64,000 nt of DNA from Heliocidaris tuberculata (Eukaryota; Echinodermata; Echinoidea; Camarodonta; Echinometridae), in NCBI GenBank assembly GCA_025618425.1, contig CM046842.1:21273875-21337874 (forward strand), given 5' to 3'. Made by a program: the position numbers and the translations under genes. Shown here piece by piece: positions 32,476 to 46,500 of this stretch (position 1 is its first letter; every line of letters begins with the position of its first letter). Below the pieces are notes generated by a model. That model made no database searches. It was not told the DNA's origin and was given only the letters and a program-made list of their open reading frames with translations.

Positions 32476-33795
32476 GTGCAATACACATAGTGCCTGCTAC
32501 GCACTTTGTTTCCAGCTGCTAACAAGTCATTTTATTCAGGGGTTTATGCTAATTTGTTGAAATATCTTGGTTCTAACTTTTACATAATTATTCTGAAGTT
32601 AGATTGCTGAGAAAATTAAGACAGACGAATGTCAATAACATTCATTTTCAAGACAATGTCGATGCCTGTGTCAAATTTGTTCACAAAATGAAAGGGTCCT
32701 AAATCTGCGCACAAGAATGCCCATTCTTTAGATCTGACGTTACCTTGTGTAGTTTATTGTGATGGATGCTAAAATTGGGAACAAAAATTATGAGTATGTT
32801 CAAAGCGCAAGCGCTCGGCCGCTTGTACTCTAGTCTAACTCGAAAGAGTTTTGGCAAGGGGTCCTAAAGCTGCGCACTCCGCAAATATGTGCAATGCGAC
32901 GCGTTCAGTGCTCCAAATTTATGCTGTGACTAAGCAACAAGAACATCGTTTACGTTCGCAAAAAAAAATGTGTAATTTCTCTTTATTTTTGTGATTATTA
33001 TCACTATTTGGTAACTGAATACAGAGTGCAGAGTGCAATGCACATAGTGGCTGCGTTCAGTATCTTCCCTAGGTATCCCTAGGTCTGATATAGTCGTACT
33101 CATTAGATGGTTGCATGAGTGGTGGAGCCAGCAGCTAGTGCCCTGCTGATCCCTCGTCGAGCCGACAATTTATGATGGGGGGACCTAAAGCTACGCACTT
33201 TGTTTCCAATCCAGCCGCTAACAAGTCATTTTATTCAGGGGTTTATGCGAATTTGTTGAAATATCTTGGTTCTAACTTTTACATAATTATTCTGAAGTTA
33301 GACTGCTGAGAAAATTGCGACAGACGAATGTCAATAACATTCATTTTCAAGACAATGTCGATTGTCGATGCCTGTTTCAAAATTTGTTCACAAAATGAAA
33401 GGGTCCTAAATCTGCGCACATGTAATAAATGAATGCAAATCTTGATTTTGAAGCTGACTGATGTACATCTGTAAATTCCAGCCCGATTACCAAATAGTGA
33501 TAATAATCACAAAAATAAAGAGAAATTACACATTTTTTTTTGCGAACGTAAACGATGTTCTTGTTGCTTAGTCAACAAGAACATTTGGAGCACTGAACGC
33601 GTCGCATTGCACGTATTTGCGGAGTGCGCAGCTTTAGGACCCCTTGCCAAAACTCTTTCGAGTTAGACTAGAGTACAAGCGGCCGAGCGCTTGCGCTTTG
33701 AACATACTCATAATTTTTGTTCCCAATTTTAGCATCCATCACAATAAACTACACAAGGTAACGTCAGATCTAAAGAATGGGCATTCTTGTGAAAC
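32459..33795. repeat. nested direct and inverted repeat block
   Basis: Direct copies at 32497-32710 and 33190-33420, and inverted arms of about 305 bp at 32710-33014 and 33487-33791. The phrase GG(T/A)CCTAAA(T/G)CTGCGCAC recurs at the joints, like a transposon terminus. Short frames inside (for example 33644-33853) are repeat products. Confidence 0.75.
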
Positions 33796-34499
33796 AGGCA
33801 CACCAGGTAATGGTCGTATTCTTACTAAGCGACTTAATAATGCAAAAAAATAATAGATCTACATGTACGTGTACTATTCATTTTCTATCGCATGTACTAC
33901 ATGTACATGTATGGGGGGGGGGGGGGAGATGAATATTTCGAATAATTCCTTTCAAATTCAGCTCTTAAAAATCTCTCTCTGATACAGTGATAGATTTATG
34001 ATCTACATGTATTTCCAACAAAATCCGAAGTCAAAATCATGTCCCCCAAAACCCCAAGAAAATCCCCTCGTTTTTGTCTTTCCTGGGTAAGCAAAAAGCG
34101 AGACATACATAGGCGCCCCTTTTCCGGTGGCGACGGCGACGGCGTCAGCAATTTTAGAAATGCTCTCATTTCAGAAGTATTTGTTAAATTTCCATGAAAC
34201 TTGCACACAAGGGTTGCAGAGTATTACAAATAATGTGGAACAAATTTCAGGTCAGAAGTCAAGGTCAAAGGTCAGTTAAGGACAATTGAGTTAAATTGTG
34301 TTCAAAAAACTTAACCTGAGGTTAAGTTTTTGAAGTTTTATTTTATTTCAAAAGTATTTGTTAAAATTCTTTGAAACTTGGCATCATTCTTGGTAGGAAT
34401 TGTCTTTATGTTCTCCTCTTTCTAGTGAATACCCAAATATATTTTCATCGCATGAAAGGTCTTCTAGTGACAGTTTAACTTGAACAGTTAAGTTTTTGG

Positions 34500-35310
34500 T
34501 AAAATTTAGTTTTGTCTCTACATACATGTAAATGTACATGTACATAAAAGGAGGATCTAAATCAATACAGATGGGGTACAGGTCTACCAATATGGGGGGG
34601 GGGGGGGTAAAGTCTTGGGGGCACCACCCCCAAGAGTACCAATAATGGCAGTAATTAGATTCATTTTTGCTTCTCCTTCTTTAAACCCTTTTGGTTGGTA
34701 GGTATCATCATTAGATGAAGGAGACCTCAATTTCTTCAACAGGGTACCTTGCCCCCAAGGAGGCTCAGGGGCAGCACCCCTAAAGTGTCCCTGTTGTGAA
34801 AATGAAATATTTTTCTAACACATGGCTGGGATCTAACCAAACTAGGTAAGAATCATCCTTAGGCAAAAAAAGATCTAAATTAATGCAAATAGGGTAAAAT
34901 CCTTAAGGAGCTAGTGTAGTGGGGGGGGGGGGGGGCCAAGAGCCTGTGACACCAAATTGACATTTTTCCTTCTTCTGTAAAACCTATTGCTACCTGTAGA
35001 ATGTAACCTAAAGTTCTACATGTAGGTTGGAATCATTTTTAGGGGAAAGAGACTTAAAATTGTTCAAGTATAGTAGATCATTATCTTCAAGGGTCTGATG
35101 GAGGGGCAGCACCCCCAAAAAGGCCCAATGGCAACTATTTCATGTACACATATTCTGCTTCTTTAAAACACACAGCTTGATTTCAAATGAACTTCACCAT
35201 CCAATAAATCTTAGTTGAAGGGGATTTGAGTTATACAAATGGGGTACCCGGCCCACAGGGGGGTAGGGGGTCAGGGCCTGGGGCAACACCCCTTAAGTAT
35301 CCCCAACCTT
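34500..35310 (+). repeat. degenerate ~165-bp tandem repeat, about 5 units
   Basis: The landmark GGGGCA(G/C)CACCCC recurs near 34618, 34769, (degenerate) 34935, 35104 and 35280, each preceded by a GGGGTAC-like motif. The spacing is 151-176 bp. Divergence suggests age. No coding frame. Confidence 0.6.
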
Positions 35311-36868
35311 TGATTTTTCACCAAAATTTTGCCCTGATAATTGAGCATTTCCCTTGTGTTTTGTTGCCATTGCATGTTGTTTTCCTTCCGCCGATGTTGT
35401 AGACGAAAGTCGGCCAATAAAATTTTTGTTCACAAAGAAACTCGGTATCGCACAATCACGTCGATCTTACAAACCTGCACACAGAAAATCCGGATTTGTG
35501 TGTGTGTGTGATAGGGATCAAATTTTTGACAACCAGGTTTATTTTTCTGATGTAACTGGCAATCCCGCTTCCCTAATCTGAAAATTCACTTATCTTACAT
35601 ATATGTGTAGAAACTGTGCTGTATAATCTTCAGTTTTAGATCGGGATTTTTTATATGTTGCAAGCTCAAAAATGTCCAATCGTAGTTGCAGTCAAAGGTC
35701 GGTGCTTGAGACGCACACGCAATATCTCCATTAGTCTTGAGATTTCAGTTTCTGATACTAAGAGGTAAAATTCCGCCTCCAAATACTGTGTTTCTTTTAA
35801 AAAATCCTGATCTGTGTGTGAAATGAATGAGTGCACAAACATGGGCACCTTTATTTTTTCAGTGTCGAAATGACATGGCCACCCTCTTTTGTTGAAAATG
35901 ATATTGTTCTTGGTCAAATTTCATAAAGATTTTTGACACACTCTTTAGAATAAGATTAAGCACTAGAGGAAAGTGAAATAAATTCTTGTTCAATTTCAAT
36001 CAAATCTTAGGGGGCAGCAGTTTTGTGTATTCATCGTGACCATATTGGTTTAGGAGTATGTACACGAGGTAATATTCAATATACATTGAATGAGTGCATT
36101 AGACAAGTCCTTGATGTGCTGGCCATGCACTCATGAACATAGCCAGCAAGGCTTCTGTACTGCAATGGCCGCAGTGTTTGGCCAACATGTTTCAAGGTCT
36201 TGTCTGTTGACTACTTATTCATACATGTACATGTAAGTCCCCCCCTATTGTTACTTTTTTTCTTTTTTGTTCTGTTTGTTTGTTGATATTTAACTAATAG
36301 TATTACAATGTAGTAATTTTTAGTCAAGAAGTGGTAGTCTTTGTACATGTACATGACATCACAAATCTTGCCCAAATTTCCAATGGGAAGTTCTCTGCAT
36401 CATTCTGAACTCTTTATTTACCATGGATCGAAACCCTAGACTGCCACATTGTGCACACTATACTGTACATGTAGTACAGCAAAGAGTTGATTGAGATTGG
36501 GGGGGGGGGGGGGGCATCAAATTGAAGATGCTCCCATTTCTAACAGTCCTACAGCTGTCCTTGTTTTTGATGATAGCTTTTGAAGATTTATAGGCTTATT
36601 TATTTATATTGTCCAATTCATCTTGAACCTTCCTAAGCATCGTCAACATTTCACCTAAATTCAGAAAAGACAGGCATGGAATGTACTGTAACAAAGAGAG
36701 ATGCTGTATTTGTCAGTGAACATGTCTCTTCCTGCTGTTGTAAGTAACCCATACTTTCATAGCATTCACGGTCAAGTAATAAATTTGCAGAAAGATCATG
36801 AAACTCTACCCCTTAGGTCAAGTCTTGGCTGTAGTTGATTTATTTTGATCTCTTTTTTTCTTTATTAG
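35311..36868. other. upstream flank/intron of the F-box/LRR gene, no exon recognised
   Basis: AT-rich sequence with a 16-G run at 36499-36514. Open stretches such as 35354-35581 lack supporting motifs. The tract before 36868 (TCTCTTTTTTTCTTTATTAG) is a strong acceptor for the first coding exon. Confidence 0.5.
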
Positions 36869-39800
36869 GTATTTGGAAGAAATGACCGAGTGAACGATGG
36901 AGACATCAAGAACGAAGCTGAGGAGAGAAGTGAGGGAGAAAAGACTTGCCTACTTTGAGAAGAGCTTGAGTTCACAACAACCCAAACTTCAAGAGGAAGC
37001 ACTGTACCATGGACCTAACCACGCAAGGAGTCCATCAAAGATTTCTTCAAAATATAGAATTGATACAGGAAGAGAAGTTGCTAAGAAAGATAAAAGCGCA
37101 CATCAAAGGGAACAGATTTCCCATGATATTGTAAGAGAAAATAGGTTTAAAGCAAGTGGATCGGGCATTGGCAGTGGCCGTCCATCCTCTGCAAGATCTG
37201 GTGTCCCTAGACGTGTTCTCCAGTATCCCCAAGGTCCTTCAGGCGATGACTGCACAAATGTGACATCTCTTAAAAGAAAGAAGAACAGGCCATCAAGTGC
37301 GAATCCCTCTGCTCGTGGTGACCAATACAGATTGGACTTCGCAGACAGTGCCAGGCTTACTGGCAATAATTTGAGGCCGTCCAGTGCCAAAGCTAGTACA
37401 AGACCAAAGAGGCCCCAGAGGGATAAGAGGGATCCACATCCTGACCAGGAATTACAGAGACCATCAACAGGTATAGCTTACCAAAGTACTTATGAGAATG
37501 CTAGGAGACAGTCTGAATTTGAGGATTTCAGAAAAGGGGCCTATGTTGGCTCACATTATTCCAGGAAAGAGACATCAGAGAGTAAGAGGAGTGGGCGCAA
37601 TGACAGTGAACTGCAAGACTTCTTTAGATTACGTGAAATTCAGCAAAGTTCTGGATATGATCCATGTCCATCATTTAATGAAAGTGGAATGGATGCAGGA
37701 GGGTCCGAGACATACCAATTCTTTCAGAATCAAGCAAAGAGCCATCCTGCAGCACCAGATATCAGTTTAGGCTGGGATGATCCACATGGACCTAGGAGTA
37801 AGACCAGTCTGGAAGATGGTATTTCAAGGCGTGTCCAATTGCAGTGGGGTCCACAACCTGAAAATGAGGCACTCCAGGCATCTGAGTTCCATAGTGCTTA
37901 CTCTGCAGAAAACATGCTACAGTCCCTGTTAGATATTCGCAAGGTAAAGGCCAAAGTACATGATGAACTCCTTTCATCCTTTCTGGAAAATAATGGCTAT
38001 AAATCAATCCTCATTTGTAAAAGAAAGAGTTCTAAACCTAGAGATGAGTCTCTGAAACAGAGAGGACCGGACCTTAATGGAAGTGAGGTGGACCTGGAAA
38101 GTGCCTTGCTGAATTACCAACACACAAAATCAGAGGAATTAAACAATGAAGCCGAAAAATCTGTCCATGATGTGAAACAAGTACACTTACTGTCTGCTAT
38201 ATCAGCAGCATCCAATAACATCTCTGCTTACAGTGCATCTCAGCCAGAGAAACAGCCAGAGGTGATTGTAGGGTCGTTACCTACCAGTGGAAGGATGGAT
38301 GGTGGTAACTTGGTTTCCAGTACCAAAGATGAAGGAGTAGAAAGTGGTGTAGAGATGGATGATCTCAATTTTGATGTAGGTGCCTTGTGCATTGCTGCCA
38401 AGCAAGGGGATGACATACTGAGGCAGTACATCCGAGGATTGACGGAGAAAGTGAAGACAAAGAAAGGCAAAGACACTAATCCGGAAGATAATGTCCTTGA
38501 AGAGAGTTCTTCCAAAAGTTCTGCAAAGATTGAGTCTCTGTTTGCTCCAAAGATGCCTGAAAGGAAGTTTGATGAGAAAATCACAACCGCTTCTGGAAAT
38601 GAAAAAGCGACTGTTCCTCCAGCAAACAAAAGTTCATTACTTTCATATATCGAGAGTAACTCTTTGAAGAAGAATGAAATTGAGCCTGTATTTGATGAAG
38701 ACAAGGTAAATTTACCAAATGGTTCGTCATATAAAGGATTAGAGAGGGTGCATCCTGTTTATAATTCAGACAAAGCAGTTTTTTCAACGAAGCCTGCTCC
38801 ACATGAAAATCAGTTTGATTCTGTCCAATATTCTTTTGAATGCAGAGACTCCAAATATCCAACAGTAAGCAAACACGACTTAGAACAAGCAAATGATGAT
38901 CAAAAAGACAGTGTAAATCAAGAAGGCAAGGATAGAGAATATGATCAAAACCCCTTTAGTGTGGAAGAGAGCTTTCACGATGAAAATGCCAGTGTTGTCA
39001 GTAAGGTAAAGGAACCAGCAGTGACTGCAGAACTCCTAGAAAAGCTTGGATTGTTTGATATCAAAGATATGCCGCTCACAAGTCTTTTGAAAGATCAGGT
39101 TCAGAGATCAGGACTTCTAATGAATCAAGATGCTGATTCTTCAACCGATGATGTTGGCATTCAGCTGGCCAATGGAACTCTCAATGATTCTGATCTAGGA
39201 CTTGAGACCTTCCGTCCAGACAGTCGAACCATCTCCCCACTGAAGGAAGTTAGAGACTACAGCAAGGCGGGTGTCTTGACAACAAGCCATGTTGACTCTC
39301 CAGATCTGGTTGAAGAATTGTTGGATGTGCCGACAACTACAAAGCCTGCAAGAGCGGAAACCGCAGCCTTGAGGAGAACATATGATTTATCAGAAGATGC
39401 AGTCGAAGGTGACATTGCCGATCCTAATGTCAACACCCCATTCCATTCCCATATTCAACACTCCAAGTATGGAGTGTCCTTTGTCTTTGATCCTCAAGAC
39501 ACAGGATATGTTGCAAGTGCAGCAAAAGAAAATACTCAATTGATTGCTGGGTCACAACCTGGACAAGGTCATGGTATTGCCTTTGAAGTGGACTTGACAT
39601 CAGCCAGGAAGCAACCTAAACCGCCTCCAACTTCAAAGCCGAGGAACTCTAGGGTAATGACACCGAGCAGGGGTTCACCAAAGCATAGCCAGAACTCTCC
39701 ACAGAGATCAAGGCCCAGGAGAAGTCCCAGAACACCTGATGCTCATAGAGATGAAGTGAGGCATTACCATGAGAAGGATAGGAGACTCAGGAAGCTTTCT

Positions 39801-40536
39801 TCACCCAGAGCTTCAGGGCCACCTGCCGGGAGCCTAGTATCTGAGTCCTTGACTGGTGACAACCAATCATCTCTGAGATTAAGCTTACCTTCCAACATGG
39901 ATACCAACAGACCAAGTAATGAAGGAATCAGTAACCAGGACAACATCCATGATAGTGTTTCAGAAGTTGAATTTGGGGCTCCTTTTGTGCATTCTCCCAG
40001 GCGTGAAGCACCTTTGGAAGATGAGAATGAAGTCCTAGACAGAATTGCAAGCTTTAACCCTCCAGGCGCTTCACGTAATGTGACCCTTGAAACTTCAGAA
40101 GCTTCACTTAATGTGGCCCTTGAAACTTCACAAGTGGTGCATCGAGGCAGTAGAGACCCTCAAGAGCAGAGCGCGGAGACCCACAAGGCAAGCAGACCAG
40201 GACCGAGCAGCGCCAACCCAAAGAGAACTGCCACCAAGAAACCAGGAAACAACCGTCCCACAAGTGCCCATTCCAAGATGTACTCCTCCCCAGACAAGAG
40301 CTACGACAGAAAGTGGTCCCAGTCCAGCATGGCTTGGATGACGCAACATAAACTCACTTCTAGTCTTCTTGGAGGAGACCAATTTGCTGGTGACATGACA
40401 GCCTCGGGGTCAAAGGTTAAGATAAGTCAGTCAAGGGTGAACAGAGAGTTTGCCAAGAAGGGAAAGCCGCCAGTCGCCGTTCAGATGTCCAAGCGGGATG
40501 GGGAGTTTGTCAGGGTCAGGTCATCCAAACTATTTG
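36869..40536 (+). CDS. F-box/LRR gene exon 1 (28-base leader + 1213 codons, disordered N-terminus)
   Basis: Acceptor ends at 36868; ATG at 36897; donor GTGAGT at 40537, phase 1. The start METSRTKLRREVREKRLAYF is a basic helix-like segment. RPSSA occurs at residues 95-99, 131-135 and 160-164, with a related RPST at 188-191, PSSANPK and RPTSAHSK near the exon end. Ser/Arg/Pro-rich stretches (SPRRSPRTPD-type) occur late. A conserved-looking MAWMTQHKLTSSLLGG lies near the end. Minus-strand frames across it are shadows. Confidence 0.92.
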
Positions 40537-43500
40537 GTGAGTAGCATTATTGTTAAGAGTATGTTTGAATACAGTAGATGGGCACACACATTTGTAGATG
40601 TAGATTTGTATATTTGTTATATGTTTGGTAATCTGGTCTTGCGTTCATGTGGTTATATAATACCTTGAAATGCAATAACCCAATAAAAAAGTTGTTATTG
40701 TATTTTAGATTGCTTTGAGATTGATCATAGCGATATACTGGCTCTATGAGAAGATTATTTTAGAGCTGAAGTGAGAAATGCTGTTCTTTTATTTTGTTCT
40801 TGATCAAGTACGTGTACATGTAAATGTACGTGTACATCTCCAGATTATACACGGTCAGAAGAAATGAAATTCAAATGTTTTAACAGGAAGAGGATAAAAG
40901 CAAGGGATGTCTTAGGATTTCAGTAACCTTAGGGAATAACCTGCAGAGGAAAGTAAATATAAGGATGGGAAAGTACATACATGTATGTCTGCCAAGTTTC
41001 TATTTTCCATTTTATATACTTGCACTCATTTGTATCATATTTTTCTTTTTCCAGATGGAACTGTATCGAGAGTGCTAGACGGGAGAGGATCAGCCACTGT
41101 GCCTCCATTGACATTACAACTCATTCAAGATGTGAGCAGTAAAATAGTGATTAAATATAGTGTCAGCTATATACATGTATTTTTTTTTGCTCAGAAGTTG
41201 TTTACTGGTAAACCTGATGATCAAAGTGCAAATTTCTCACCAAGTAATACAGCAAATGAATATAATTTTTTTTAAGAGAGCAAGTTGAAAGAAACTGTTG
41301 AATGCCTGTAAGACACCTGGTCATGTTTTGTATATTCAGACCCTTTGAAGGTATCATTTAAGTACAGAATTGTACTTTAAAAAAAAAAAATTGTAAATGG
41401 AAAGTACAGCTGTAACGATTAATCCATTTCAAAAAATTTAACACAAGAATGGACCTGTAGCTATCTCCCATTATCATGGCATTTACAATTTTTGTGTACA
41501 ACTTTGTTATCCTTTATCAACTTTTCTTCAGGTTTACACTGACACGTTTCTTCTGCCTTTGTAGAGAGTATCTTGAAGCCATGATGAAATTCCCTTTAAA
41601 TGGTTGTATTTTCAAAAAAATTGTTTAGGTATATCTGATAATTGTGTTATTATTGTTTTATTTGTTTTTGTTTTTCTTAGAGTCCCAGAGGTTCAGAGTC
41701 TTTGTCCATCTGGCAGCTGCTACCAGATGAGATTCTACTACATATCTTCTCTTACCTCCCTCAGCACATGTTAGTCACCTGTGCTCTAACATGCCAACGC
41801 TTCCACAGGATTGCAATGGACGATTCCCTGTGTAAGTTTCCCTAACAACCAGATATGTACTGCTCTCCCTTTTTTTTCATATTTAAATGTCTACATGTAT
41901 GTCTCATTGAGGCCTGTACATCATCCGCGTACACGAAAACGGATAAAAAGGGTACTTTTTCAGCATTAGGCGGGTAATCCGGGTTTCGTGTTGAGGGTAT
42001 CAAAAACAGCAAAAATCAAGAAAAAAGATGTCAAATTCAGAGATGAAATCAGGGATGAAAATATAATTTGGTAATGTGTTCCAAATTACGTTAAATTTCT
42101 TTTACGGTTACTTTTTGCCTAAAAAAAGGTCTCTGATGACGATGATGTATTCCTCAAATATAATACCACGCAAGATACAAAATCGCTTTTAAGGGTATTA
42201 AAAATCAGAGATATTAGATGGGTTTCCGTATTTAGGGTATTAAAACTATTCCTATTGCAATCCCCGTGTAGGGTGCTTTTCAGAAAGTGATTTATGCGGA
42301 TGATGTACAGGTCTCAATAAGAATGCCCCCCCCCCCTCCCCCGGGTGTGATCCTCTGCATATTTTTACACAGAAATTTAAATGCATGATCACTTTCATTT
42401 GAACTTTTTTTTTCCATTTCAGGGCGAACCATCAGGTTGGAGAACAGAGACCTGACAGATTTTTATCTCACTCACATCGGAGAAAAACATCCAGTCAGTC
42501 TCACCCTTCATAAGTGTCGTGGTAACCTGGTCACAGAGAATGGATTGCGCAATCTCTTCAGATCATGCGCTGATTCGCTACTGGTAGGTATTTTTAAAAG
42601 TCTTGAATCTGAATCTTGTTTGGGTTGGCCTTGTAGTAGGTTGGTGGAGAAGAACTTCCAAAACAAAGAAGGAAACAAAAAGACATCAACAACAGTCTCT
42701 AGTTTCATATAGACTTGATTTACAATGTTATTCTCAAAAATTTGTTAGAAGGCTAGAAAGCAAATTGAACTGAAGAATAGGAAATCAGTAAATGTATATG
42801 AGCCTGATCGGTTAAGAGTAGGCATTTTGTCCGTCTGTGACATTGAATACTTTATGGATTATAATTTGAGCAGGCGACCATGGCAAACATATTTTATCAA
42901 ATTTCAACTCCTGCATAATGAAACATGAAATAGGTCTCTTCAATTAAATACTTATTTACTACAGGCCTTCAAACTTCCAAAATTTGTCAAATGTCCGTCC
43001 TTGACTAACCGATCAGGCTCATATACATATACATGTATGAAGAGTTTTCTAGGAAGCGCAAAAAAAAAAAAAAAAAAAAATGCCATATACAGACTGATAT
43101 GCAGATTGTGAAATGTTTAAGGGGACAAGTAATCTTCATTAAGTATTATATATTAAACCATCCCCAAAAGCTACATGTACATGTATTATACATGTACATG
43201 TACTTGAATAGTTCAGAACATAAGGGGAAATTACTTCATAGCAAGGCCCACATAAACAACCTCGGAGACAATTGTTTTGAGTGAACATGTGTGCGTATGA
43301 GTGCTTCATTGCTGCTACTCATAATGTTCTTTTACCTGTATTTAGAGTGTAACTTTTGTATTTAAAGTTGCCTTATTTAAATACTAAACCTCCTAAAGAG
43401 CACCATCCTTTAACAGGATTTGGAAAACATCTGGGCATCTTATTTTCCCATCATGCACCATTCTTGCTTGTAGAAGCTTAAAATATACTTGTAGGCAATT

Positions 43501-46500
43501 TTCTGTACATTGTTGCAAGTCAAAAGTAAAAGCTTGGAAAAAAAAAAAGTTATTTTTGTATGAGTTGTTAGTTAAAATTCAAACTAATATGCAACTAAGC
43601 TCAAATTATTCTGATTTAGGAATGACCGTAAGGTGGCACTGTTCACATTCTACCAGTTTAAGGCACCTTTAAACTTGTAATATCTTTAGATATATTGTTC
43701 ATCAAGGTGATATTTTTACTGTAGTATACACCTACAAGCAGGGAACCCAGACCTACATTGAAGCAAAATGATTTCCCTATAGACCGATTCGGTTTCCGTG
43801 GTTTCTGTGAGAACTGTAGTACTTAGTTCCATCTTAGAGAATAACAAGAGATATGGCAGTCCTTGAATTAAAACAGGAATAGTTTTATCTATTATTTAGC
43901 ATACTGTAATTGATGGCCTCAACTTGTTAAGCACTCCAAATGTGTGTAAGGAAACTCTATTTCATTTAGTATCATGTTACTATGATTGATTGCATTGTTC
44001 ACAAAACCAAACAATTGCATATTAACCTAGAATAGGAACTCGGTGCATATTAATCTACATTTTTATATGCATCCAGTGTGTGGATGGGAACTCGAGAAGC
44101 AATGAAACCAAAAGGGAAGAAAAAGATCTGTATCACTAACACACTTATTTCCTTGTTTGTCTTAGCACCAGGACATTAGTATTTTATTCAAAAATAAAAA
44201 GAGATGGTCTGGTGCATGACACAATATGAGTCTACCCTGATCTTTTAGGACATTGTTCATAAACATGCATTTAAGTGGGCACAAATACAGACCCATTGGC
44301 ATGTTTATTTCCATTCATCAATCCACATATTTCATGGATGATGGGTCATGCACCCATAGGGTTATACTTTTCATACTTTTGTTATTCTAATCAGTTAGTT
44401 ATGCTTCAATATCAGGCTATACCCTTCAATATTTCATGTTCAGTAATTTGGCAAAATTGTGAGAGAAGCTGCCTGTGAATAGAAATCATTGTTTCAGTGT
44501 TATTAGGAACATAACAAATAATTTAAAACTTAGGCACGTAATATTTGGAATTGGGTATTCTACCATGAAAACACAATTATGTTTTGATTTGACAGTATAG
44601 GTTATCTAGGGCTGCATGGAAATCAAGACTACTAAGTATCAGCCATGAACTCTGATATCATCATGTGAGATCTGTAGTTGGATAAGTTCCAAGATGAGCT
44701 TTTGTTAGTATAAAAAGAAAGGAAAAAAAGGAGAAGGTAACACATGCTACTGGTAGGGTATTGATTATTGGAATGGATACCATTTCCGTGTTTTCTTTTT
44801 TATAATTTTTTATTTCCTGTTTAATCAAAACTATACGCATGGAGGATTTATATTATTTATGTAATTTTGTTGATGTATACATTTAGAAGACCATATACCC
44901 CCCCCCAAAAAAAAAAGAAAAGAAAAGAAAAGAAAAGAAAATTGACTGCACATGCAGATTATGGGTATATGACATGTGCTATGCAACACTGCAGGGTGTG
45001 TAAAATTTCATGTAAAGTATTTGGTACATGTACATCAGCTTACAGACCAACTACAACAAAAACCCAACAACAACAACCACCCTGAATGATTTTTTTTTTT
45101 TTTTTTTTGGTAATAGTGTTGTACATATTTTGATTAAATACCAAACTATGTGATTAATTGTTTTAACTCATTCTCAGCCCCTATTGGGTTTTCTCATTTC
45201 CACTACTGCTTCAACAAATGATGGTCTAAGAGAAAAATGTGTTTTTTTTTTTTCAGGAGCTGAACATTACAGGTTGCTCCAAGGGAGAGCTCCAGGGAGA
45301 CTCCATCCTGCTCCATGTCTCCAGGTGTTATAACCTGAGCTCCTTGGATGCCAGCTGGTGTGCTGTCACTGACAATGGTCTCTCAGCTATTCTGGATGGA
45401 TGTCCAAGGTAACAAGATTCATAAGTTCAAAGGTCATGGGTAATTAGTGTACATAACTAACAATATATGTCCATGTCTCCAGTTGTTACAATCTGAGCTC
45501 CTTGGATCCAAGCTGGTGTTTCATCACTGACAATGGCCTATCAGCTATACTAGATGGGTGCCCTCTGTAAGTGGGAACAAGGGTCATATTAGGTCATAGT
45601 GTTCTGAATATAGGTTATGTAATACTAGAGGTAGTTCCGTGTCTCTAGGTGTTACAGTCTGATCTCCTTGGATACTAGCTGGTGTGCTGTCACTGACAAT
45701 GGTCTCTCAGCTATCCTGGATGGATGCCCAAGGTAACATTTGGGGTTAAAGGGATTGATTAACTTTGCCCTGGATTGAAAAAAAAAATCACTGTTCCAGC
45801 TAATGCTGTAATCATAATTGCAAACCTTTAGGTCAGACAGGAATCGCATGAGTTTTATAAGCTAATCGGTCGTCTATATATCAAGATATTTACGATTGAA
45901 CATTGATGTCGGGATAGAGTACCACCGAACCCTAAAGAAATCTTACGGTTGGCATACCTCGCTCTATCACAGAATACCGTACGGGCTGGAAACCCGCTCC
46001 GAAATCGCCAAGCGCTGGTGCTTGGTTTTTGTGACTGCAGCGCAGCGACGAAGCCGAGCGACTTGCGCTATATAGCGATTGATCGCGATTTTCTCTTTTT
46101 TAGGATAGTAAACGGGTTCCATTTTCTCTCATACTTTCACATATCCTTAATTATATATGTAGTTAGAGGAGTGCACACAATTCACTGGCATTTGAGCTGA
46201 TTTCACAATTTTTCACAAAGTTAATCAATCCCTTTAAAGGGATTGATCAACTATGCCCTGGATTGAAATATATTGACTCATACATTACATGTATGTAATA
46301 TTTGAAGTAGCCCCACGTCTCCAGGTGTAATAATCTAAACTCACTGGATGCTGGTGAGCTGTCAATGACAACTAACTTGCAGCTACACGGAATGGATGCC
46401 CTAGGTATAACCAGGGTCATGGGTCAAACGAGTATATATATTACCATTGATACGTCCATATGTCTCCAGATTACAGCCTGAGCTCCTTGGATGTCAAATT

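Noticed and set aside
35354..35581. 75-codon frame as a first exon of the F-box gene
   Set aside because: No convincing start context or donor, and a GT-repeat lies inside; left as unannotated flank.
38240..38892. 154- and 103-codon minus-strand frames
   Set aside because: Shadows of the giant F-box gene exon; no motifs or splice signals of their own.
45949..46200. 83-codon frame between LRR cassettes
   Set aside because: It lies fully inside the TTAA-flanked MITE and has no LRR pattern.
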